Source: CAZQLE01 sp964593905
GTDB taxonomy: Bacteria; Chloroflexota; Anaerolineae; Anaerolineales; Anaerolineaceae
Length of the DNA: 6,118 nt
NCBI GenBank assembly: GCA_964593905.1
Contig: CAZQLE010000213.1
Coordinates: 1 to 6,118, forward strand
Direction: 5' to 3'
A program made the translations under genes and the position numbers. The stretch's first letter is position 1; every line of letters begins with the position of its first letter. Below are positions 1-5,800 of this stretch, in pieces. Below the pieces are notes generated by a model, which saw only the letters and a list, made by a program, of their open reading frames with translations, did not search any database and had not been told where the DNA came from.

Positions 1-253
1 GGGGTGCGCTTTCCAGCGGCACGGCAATATATTCAATTCGCTGGCGGCAGCTTTTGTGAAGTGCATCCATCACAGCCTGCCGTTTGGAAAGCTGCACGGT
101 GATCAACAGGGTTGTGTTGCGACGGCCAAGAAACCCGCCCACGCTGGGCAGTCTCTCGGGGATGATTTTCATCTGTTGAAGCGCGTGTTCTGCGCTGTCG
201 GTGTCTTGCGCCTGAATGACAGCGATGAGCAATGTTGAGTCTGTTTCGTTCAT
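1..253 (-). CDS. DarA/YaaQ-like cyclic-di-AMP receptor family protein (3' end outside window)
   Basis: The frame opens with ATG at 253-251 and runs leftward off the window edge, giving 84 codons without a stop. The protein begins MNETDSTLLIAVIQAQD, a beta strand ending in a Q-x-Q-D turn. A helix follows, then the signature S37-V-G-G-F-L42 and N46-T-T48 leading into the strand LLITV. This order (hydrophobic strand, QDQD-like turn, helix, GGFL, NTT, strand) matches the PII-like DarA/PstA family (PF06153). Those are small trimeric cytoplasmic proteins of about 109 residues, so roughly 25 residues are probably missing here. Known members bind cyclic-di-AMP, but their output pathway is poorly understood. 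The loop before GGFL reads KIIPERLPSV, unlike the N-x-R-x-T pattern I recall for DarA, so ligand specificity is open. The gene lies 30 bases downstream of the glycosidase-like gene on the same strand, probably in one operon. I am fairly sure of the family and unsure of the ligand. Confidence 0.83.
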   Translation of the reverse strand, partial: MNETDSTLLIAVIQAQDTDSAEHALQQMKIIPERLPSVGGFLGRRNTTLLITVQLSKRQAVMDALHKSCRQRIEYIAVPLESAP

Positions 254-261
254 GGCTTCTT

Positions 262-270
262 CCTCCTTTT
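262..270 (-). promoter_or_regulatory. Strong Shine-Dalgarno site of the DarA-like gene
   Basis: Read on the minus strand the sequence is AAAAGGAGG, followed by 8 bases (AAGAAGCC) and then the ATG at 253. This near-consensus site at ideal spacing fixes the start of the DarA-like gene. It lies entirely within the 30-base gap after the stop codon (TGA at 286-284) of the upstream gene. The other two genes in the window have no comparable site, so the second cistron may be translated more strongly than the first. Confidence 0.85.
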
Positions 271-283
271 AGACTGTTACCGG

Positions 284-2686
284 TCAGGGGAGTGTGATGC
301 GTCTTGGCTCCTGGCCGAGGACAGAGATCGTTTTCCCATTGGGGAATTTGACCAGTGTTTCCGTCGACCGGCGTGTAATCATGATTCCTTTATATTTTAC
401 CGTAACAGGCCACGGAAAAGGATGGGCACCTTTTAAAATAACACATTTTGTATTCAATATTTGTACACCCAGGGTTTGCAGAAACAAACCCAGCGGGGCA
501 AAACCTTGCAGGTAGCCTCTTTCGCCCAGCGGGGTGCCTTTTTCGGCATGGTAATGATGGAAGAACCCGCCATGCTGCTTGTAGCTGGCGGCCGCTGCAT
601 TCAGCAAATTGGTCAGGAGTGTGGTCGCTGCGGGAAATGCACCGCTGCGGAGCAGGCCTTCGCCAATCAAATGATTCCAGGGCATATCAACCCCGGCTGC
701 GTGCTGCACCCCCGGGCTGACCGGTATGCCGTAGGCTTTGATAAACTGGCCTATGATCATTCTTTTCATGATTCCGGGTTGGAGAAGTTTGTCAGATGCG
801 CCGGACCACAGTGGCAAAAGATGGGTGATATCGTCTTTTGTGTAGTCGATGGCTAAAATCTGGCCGCGGTCTCCTTTGCTCAGACCGCGCACCTCAATTT
901 TTTGAATGCGCACATAGGTAAAGCTGCTGGTTGCATATCCGCGGCCGCCGGCCCAGGCAAAGATCCAGGGCGCAAATTCTTCCCGCACATCCCCTGCGGC
1001 GGTCTGGCCCTCGATCACAATTTGCACACTGCGGGTCACGCCTTCGGGGCAAATTAAACGCAGTTGCAGGCGCTGCGGAAGTTTAAAAACCCGGCGGGAG
1101 GTAAACAACCCGTCGGACTTAAAGCTGACCACTGCGGCGCCGGCCGGGCTGGTGTGGGTTTGAAAATCACGATACTGGTAACGGTGTGTCTTGGTATCCC
1201 ACATTTCAGACAAACCGGCTTTTAAACGTTTTTTCCGCCGCGCGATCACAGCCAGCGCAGTTTTATCGTCGAGCTTTTCAGCCATCTTTTCAAGGCTGTC
1301 GTATTCGCGATAGAGCATTGCCGTCAGCGCGGGGCTTTCCAGACTGGCGATGTTTACCCCCAGGTTGGTCTCATCTGCATCCCAACGGCTAAAGAGTGGC
1401 AGATCTTCGAGACCGGTTTGCAGGGGGTGCTCCCATTCGGGGATGCCATCCTGATCGCGGTCATTTTCTTCCGCAAACCAGTGTTCGGCGCCGGTCAACA
1501 GAGCGGGGAACCAGCGCTGCAATGCGCCCTGATCTTCGAGATAGGGGGCCAACTGCAATGCTGTGGTTGCCAGCAGCGGTTGCGAAAGGCGGCGGCTGCG
1601 CTGTCCTGCGGGGCCGGGTTGGAAGTCAGGCTTCCCCTGCACTTCGCTGGCAGAAAGAAAGTTCTCAAAAACTCCGGCGGCCAAATCGATCCCGCCGGGC
1701 AGGATCAGGCTGTTTAGAAAATAGGCGTCCAGCGCGGTCTGGCCGCTCCAGCCGGGAGGAAAATCGCTTCCATCTCCACGGGTTGAATAACCGGCATCGG
1801 GTTGGCGGTTCAAGACAAAAGTGGGGTGTTGAAACCCCGGCCGGCCGGGATGGAACAGGCTGTAGGCCGATCTCTGACTGGCAGCCAGCGCCTGATCCCA
1901 ATCGGGGTTGCCCGTCTCAATCTCAAGCAACTGTCCCTGATTGAGCAATTCGATGCGCGCCAGATGGCTGTCGTCACACCGGGTCAGCGCACTGCGCGCC
2001 TGCTCCAAAGATTCTTCCAGCGTAGTGCAAGAGGCCAGGGCCCAGACAAGGGTTTGTTTTGCCCCCGGTGCAAGGTCAAGGTCTGCTGCAATGGAAGCAA
2101 ACGGGCCGTTTCCGGCGGTGGTGGGGGCGCCGGTGAGCAGGCAGACCGGGACAAGCCCGCCGCTTTTTCCTTCCAGAAAAAGTCCGCGTGAATCTGTGAC
2201 CGCGGTCATACTTTCGCCGTTGCTCAACGGGTTCAGCACGGCCGCCCATTCCAGCCGCAGCGTCTGGCTGGCAACGCTCTGGTTCGTGATCGTCAGCCGC
2301 CCGGAAATGATGTTGGATGTCTGCACCCAGTATTCACCGGTCAGATGGATGCCGGCGATGGGCAGCGCGGTGAACGCCAGGTAATTTGGATACCAGTGTG
2401 TGACCACTGGTCTGCGGTGAAAATGATTGGGGTCGGTTAAGACAATGTTTTTTTGAACCAGGCGTGGGAAAAGGCGCATCCCCCGGGCGCGAAGGCCATA
2501 GGTGGTTTGCAATGCAGCCGCAGGTGGTTCACCTGTTCCTGAAGACCACTCCCAGATTTGATCATTGTTGGGATCAAAATCCCCCATCCGGACGTCTGCT
2601 GCAATAGGAAAACGATATGGCTGATTTTTCGCCGGTATCCAGGATTTCATAATGATGATTGTAAGGTTTGCAACGCTCATGGTCAA
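284..2686 (-). CDS. MGH1/GH63-like six-hairpin glycosidase-family protein, cytoplasmic
   Basis: An 800-residue protein without signal peptide or membrane segment, so probably cytoplasmic. Residues about 20-245 are beta-rich (for example SGRLTITNQSV), like the N-terminal sandwich of GH63-type enzymes. Residues about 258-508 and 617-745 look like an (alpha/alpha)6 barrel. They include W313-S-G-Q-T, a DxDxDG calcium-type loop at D409-G414 followed by IPEW, S433-RWDADE-439, and S451-PALTAMLYREYDSL. D436 is the best candidate general acid, by analogy with the Asp in GH63 GWD motifs. Residues about 508-617 form a beta-rich insertion. The C-terminus (about 745-800, containing HPFPWPVTVKYKG) is a small beta domain like those closing GH78 or debranching-type proteins. 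Known relatives hydrolyse alpha-glucosides or mannosylglycerate; the substrate here cannot be read from sequence. The start is uncertain: coordinates and numbering use TTG at 2686, but ATG at 2680 (codon 3) or ATG at 2650 (codon 13, MKSWIPAK) are possible, and none has a clear ribosome binding site. The fold class is likely and the specific activity unknown. Confidence 0.72.
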   Translation of the reverse strand: MTMSVANLTIIIMKSWIPAKNQPYRFPIAADVRMGDFDPNNDQIWEWSSGTGEPPAAALQTTYGLRARGMRLFPRLVQKNIVLTDPNHFHRRPVVTHWYPNYLAFTALPIAGIHLTGEYWVQTSNIISGRLTITNQSVASQTLRLEWAAVLNPLSNGESMTAVTDSRGLFLEGKSGGLVPVCLLTGAPTTAGNGPFASIAADLDLAPGAKQTLVWALASCTTLEESLEQARSALTRCDDSHLARIELLNQGQLLEIETGNPDWDQALAASQRSAYSLFHPGRPGFQHPTFVLNRQPDAGYSTRGDGSDFPPGWSGQTALDAYFLNSLILPGGIDLAAGVFENFLSASEVQGKPDFQPGPAGQRSRRLSQPLLATTALQLAPYLEDQGALQRWFPALLTGAEHWFAEENDRDQDGIPEWEHPLQTGLEDLPLFSRWDADETNLGVNIASLESPALTAMLYREYDSLEKMAEKLDDKTALAVIARRKKRLKAGLSEMWDTKTHRYQYRDFQTHTSPAGAAVVSFKSDGLFTSRRVFKLPQRLQLRLICPEGVTRSVQIVIEGQTAAGDVREEFAPWIFAWAGGRGYATSSFTYVRIQKIEVRGLSKGDRGQILAIDYTKDDITHLLPLWSGASDKLLQPGIMKRMIIGQFIKAYGIPVSPGVQHAAGVDMPWNHLIGEGLLRSGAFPAATTLLTNLLNAAAASYKQHGGFFHHYHAEKGTPLGERGYLQGFAPLGLFLQTLGVQILNTKCVILKGAHPFPWPVTVKYKGIMITRRSTETLVKFPNGKTISVLGQEPRRITLP
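838..1165 (-). other. Beta-rich module inserted in the glycosidase barrel
   Basis: This stretch encodes about residues 508-617 of the glycosidase-like protein. Before it, the chain has the helix-turn MWDTKTHRYQYRDF, and after it ITHLLPLWSGA; in the barrel proteins I know, these elements are nearly adjacent. In between is a run of short alternating strands (QRLQLRLICPEGV, RSVQIVIEG, FTYVRIQKIEVRGL) with aromatic-rich loops (APWIFAWAGGRGY). The pattern suggests a jelly-roll or carbohydrate-binding-like module. The boundaries are estimates by eye, and the module's role is not known to me. Confidence 0.45.
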
Positions 2687-2716
2687 TGAAATTGAACACC
2701 AATTTTTTAAATCCGG

Positions 2717-2747
2717 GTTATAACAGGCATGAATGGGGTTTTCGCAA
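2717..2747 (-). promoter_or_regulatory. Predicted extended -10 promoter for the glycosidase/DarA-like operon
   Basis: On the minus strand TGTTATAAC occupies 2725-2717: a TG extension, one base, then TATAAC, a 5/6 match to the sigma-70 -10 box. A possible -35 box TTGCGA lies at 2747-2742 with a long 19-base spacer. Extended -10 promoters need little -35 contact. Transcription would start near 2710, leaving a leader of about 25-30 bases before the TTG 2686 or ATG 2680 start. This is a prediction from consensus only. Confidence 0.5.
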
Positions 2748-2770
2748 AGAGCCCTGATTTATGCTAGAAT
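2741..2770 (+). promoter_or_regulatory. Predicted extended -10 promoter for the penicillin-binding protein gene
   Basis: TGCTAGAAT at 2762-2770 gives a TG extension plus TAGAAT, a 5/6 match to the -10 consensus. TTCGCA at 2741-2746 is a 4/6 match to TTGACA at an 18-base spacing. The predicted start of transcription is near 2777, about 29 bases before the ATG at 2806. The -35 box covers the same bases as the weak -35 of the oppositely oriented promoter. This is a prediction from consensus only. Confidence 0.5.
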
Positions 2771-2774
2771 TTTG

Positions 2775-2783
2775 AAGAAGGAA
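2775..2783 (+). promoter_or_regulatory. Displaced purine-rich SD-like stretch upstream of the PBP start
   Basis: AAGAAGGAA is the only Shine-Dalgarno-like sequence before the PBP gene, but it ends 22 bases before the ATG at 2806, too far for normal use. The start cannot move upstream, because TAA at 2797-2799 is in frame and no start codon lies between. A small hairpin is possible (GGAAT 2780-2784 with ATTCT 2790-2794, five-base loop, one G-U pair). Closer to the ATG there is only a weak GG at 2795-2796. The stretch also overlaps the predicted transcription start, so it may have no function. Confidence 0.25.
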
Positions 2784-2805
2784 TCTTTTATTCTGGTAAT
2801 CAAAA

Positions 2806-5800
2806 ATGCAAACTGACCCCAAAAATCCTGAAGAACCCAAACCCGGAGAGGAAAAAAACGTTCCTCGTCCGGCTTCACAAGAGCCGCCTACCCAGCCGCG
2901 CAATAAGCTGCGAAAATTCCTGGAGGCGGGTGAAGAGATGGAACCCTCGGAACCGGGTATGGATTACCGGCCAAGCACCGGCCAGACCACGGCCGGGTGG
3001 TATTCCTCTTTGCCGCATGACCCTGAACCGCCTGAAAAAGCTGCCCCGGCCGGCGATTGGGTTGGAGACCCCGAAGAGCGTTTAACGGGCGATTCAAGCG
3101 AAAAGACCCGCGCCATTCCCGCTCAGCCTCCGGCCCATGCCGCAAATGAACAAACCCGCTCTGTGCCGCCGGTCTCACCGCTGGAACAAACGCGCGTCAA
3201 CCCCGCCCATAGCGCTACACGGCCCTCAAGCAGCACCGATTTGCCCAGGCAGGTGCCGGTGAATGACCCAAATGCCACCCAGGTCACCCCGGCGGCCTAC
3301 GGCGCTGCGGTGCGGCCCCAACAGCCGGCGCAGCCCCCGCTGCCGCCGACAACCGCAGTCTACCCGCCGCCGGTGCAAACCGGCGCCACGCGCAGCGGCC
3401 CTTCAGCCCAGACCCGCGGTCGTTCTGTTGGAACCCGCCGTGTCTCGGCCACCCCGAAAAAAGATGACCCGTTGAAAAAAGCGGGGGGGTGCATTTTGCG
3501 GGTGTTGATTGGCATGGCGTTTATCGGGGTGGTTGGTGTTGTTTTGGTGGCCTCGTTTGTTGTGTTTCGGTATTTTGCAATTGCCCGTACCCTGCCCGAT
3601 ATTTCTGATTTGCAGCAGCGCGCCTCGCAGTTTGAGACCACTCGCATTCTGGACCGGAATGGCAATGTGTTGTATGAGATTCTGGATCCACAGGCCGGGC
3701 GGCGGACCTATGTTCCGCTGGATAAAATCTCTCCGGCGCTGGTGGCAGCCACCATTGCCACCGAAGACCAGGAGTTTTACGAGCACCCCGGTTTTGACCC
3801 GATCGCAATTTTGCGCGCGCTCTGGCAAAATTACACTGCCGGCGAGGTTGTTTCGGGTGCGTCGACCATTACCCAGCAGTTGGCGCGAACCCTTTTGCTG
3901 GATAACCCGACCGAGCAAACGGTTGAACGCAAAGCGCGTGAAATTGTGCTGGCGGCAGAGATCACCCGCCGCTATAGCAAGGACGAAATTCTTGAGCTGT
4001 ATTTGAACGAGAATTATTACAGCAACATGGCTTATGGCATTCAGGCTGCCGCCGAGACCTACTTTAACACCTCGGCAGAAAACTTGAACTTTTCACAGGC
4101 CACTTTTCTGGCTGGGCTGCCCCAGGCCCCCGGTGTTTATGATATTTTCACCAACCGCGATGAGACTTTGCGCCGTCACAAGCAAGTGGTGATCTTAACC
4201 TACGATTTGAGCCGCAAAAATAGCTGCATTTATGTCAGCAACAGCGAAGAAAAAGTGTGTGTAGACGCCGTGGCTGCCACACAGGCGGTGAATGAGGTAG
4301 AGAATTATTCTTTTCAACGCCGCGATCAAGAAATGCGCTACCCCCACTGGGTTAATTACATCCGCGCGCTTCTGGAAACACAGTATGATTCTCAAACCAT
4401 CTACCGTTCGGGGTTCACCGTTTATACCACGCTGGACCCGGATTTGCAGGACCTGGCGCAGCGGATTGTGAGCGAACAGGTATTCACCCTGGCGGACCGT
4501 AATGCCACCAACGGCGCGCTGGTCGCCATTCGCCCTTCGACCGGTGAGGTTCTGGCGATGGTTGGCTCGGCCGATTTTTCAAACGAGGCCATTTCCGGGC
4601 AGGTCAATATGGCAACTGCTCCGCGGCAGCCCGGTTCTTCGATTAAACCGCTCACTTATACAGCCGCATTTGAAAAAGGCTGGACCCCCGCCACACTGAT
4701 CTGGGATGTGCCCAGTGAGTTTTCACCCTCCGGCACCCCCGATGATTATTCGCCCAGGTATATCCCCGAGAATTATGACGGCCGGTTCCACGGCCCGGTG
4801 ACTGTGCGGACGGCGCTGGCGAACTCTTATAATGTGCCGGCGGTGAAAACGCTGAATTTTGTGGGTGTTTATGACGATCCGAACACCCCGAACCCGGATG
4901 GGTTCATTAAATTTGCCGAACGGTTGGGCATCACCACCCTTACCCGGGATGATTTTGGCCTGGCAGTTACCCTGGGGGGCGGGGATGTTACCCTACTGGA
5001 ATTGACCGGGGCCTTCTCGGTGTATGCCAATGGCGGTAAACGAATGCCGCCGGTGGCGATCACCAAAATCACTGACTATAAGGGTGAAGTGGTTTATGAC
5101 TATCAGTTCCCGGCCGGCGAACAGGTGGTGCGCACCGAGCACGCCTTCCTGATTTCTTCAATTTTGTCGGATAACGAGGCCCGCACCCCGATGTTTGGCG
5201 CCAATTCGGTGCTTAACCTGCCGTTTCCGGTGGCGGCCAAGACCGGCACGACCAATGACTTTCGCGATAACTGGACGATGGGCTACACCCCGGATCTGGC
5301 AGTGGGGACCTGGGTGGGCAACGCCGATTATACGCCGATGGTGAACACGACCGGCCTGAGCGGCGCTGCGCCGATTTGGTCGCAATTTATGACCGAAGCG
5401 AACACGCGACTGACCGGCGGCAATTACAGCTCGTTCAACCGCCCGCCGGGAATTATGGATAAGGTGATTTGCGCGGTTTCGGGCGCTGAGCCTTCGGAAT
5501 GGTGCTCGCAGCAGCGCTCTGAGATATTTGCTTATGACCAGCCGCCTCTGGAAAAGAAAGACGATCTGTGGCAAAAGCTGCGTATCGATACCTGGACCGG
5601 GCTGAAAGAATCGGCGGTGTGCACCAGCGATTACACCAAAGAAGAATTTGCCCTGAACGTAAAAGATGAGTGGGCGATTAAATGGCTGCGCGAGACCGAT
5701 GACGGCCGTAACTGGGCGCAGGGCAACGGGTTTGGCGATAATTTGTTTCTGGCCCCCGAACGTGAGTGCCGCGGCGACGACCCCCGGCCGACGATTCTGT

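Noticed and set aside
254..283. Possible terminator between the glycosidase-like and DarA-like genes
   Set aside because: The 30-base gap holds no inverted repeat with a T-run. It is occupied by the ribosome binding site of the downstream gene, which fits an operon.
1836..1849. A perfect 14-base palindrome CCCGGCCGGCCGGG
   Set aside because: It sits inside the glycosidase-like gene and encodes the HPGRPG segment with ordinary Pro, Gly and Arg codons. Such palindromes are expected by chance in GC-rich coding sequence, and no second copy was seen.
1396..1944. A 182-codon open frame on the plus strand
   Set aside because: It is antisense to the barrel region of the glycosidase-like gene. Its product is Arg/Pro/Gly-rich without motifs, typical of a shadow frame in GC-rich coding DNA.
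2718..2903. A 61-codon minus-strand frame across the intergenic region
   Set aside because: It overlaps both predicted promoters and the start of the PBP gene, and its composition shows no domain or ribosome binding site.
3241..3420. Possible frameshift or spurious N-terminal extension in the low-complexity Pro-rich part of the PBP
   Set aside because: The frame is open and continuous from ATG 2806 through the membrane helix without a stop, a promoter lies just upstream of that ATG, and the motif repeats continue through the region. An extension that is not translated is less likely than a real long head.
3403..3918. A 171-codon minus-strand frame and a 165-codon plus-strand frame (3509-4006) over the PBP gene
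   Set aside because: Both overlap the membrane segment and transglycosylase motifs of the PBP in other frames and have no support of their own.
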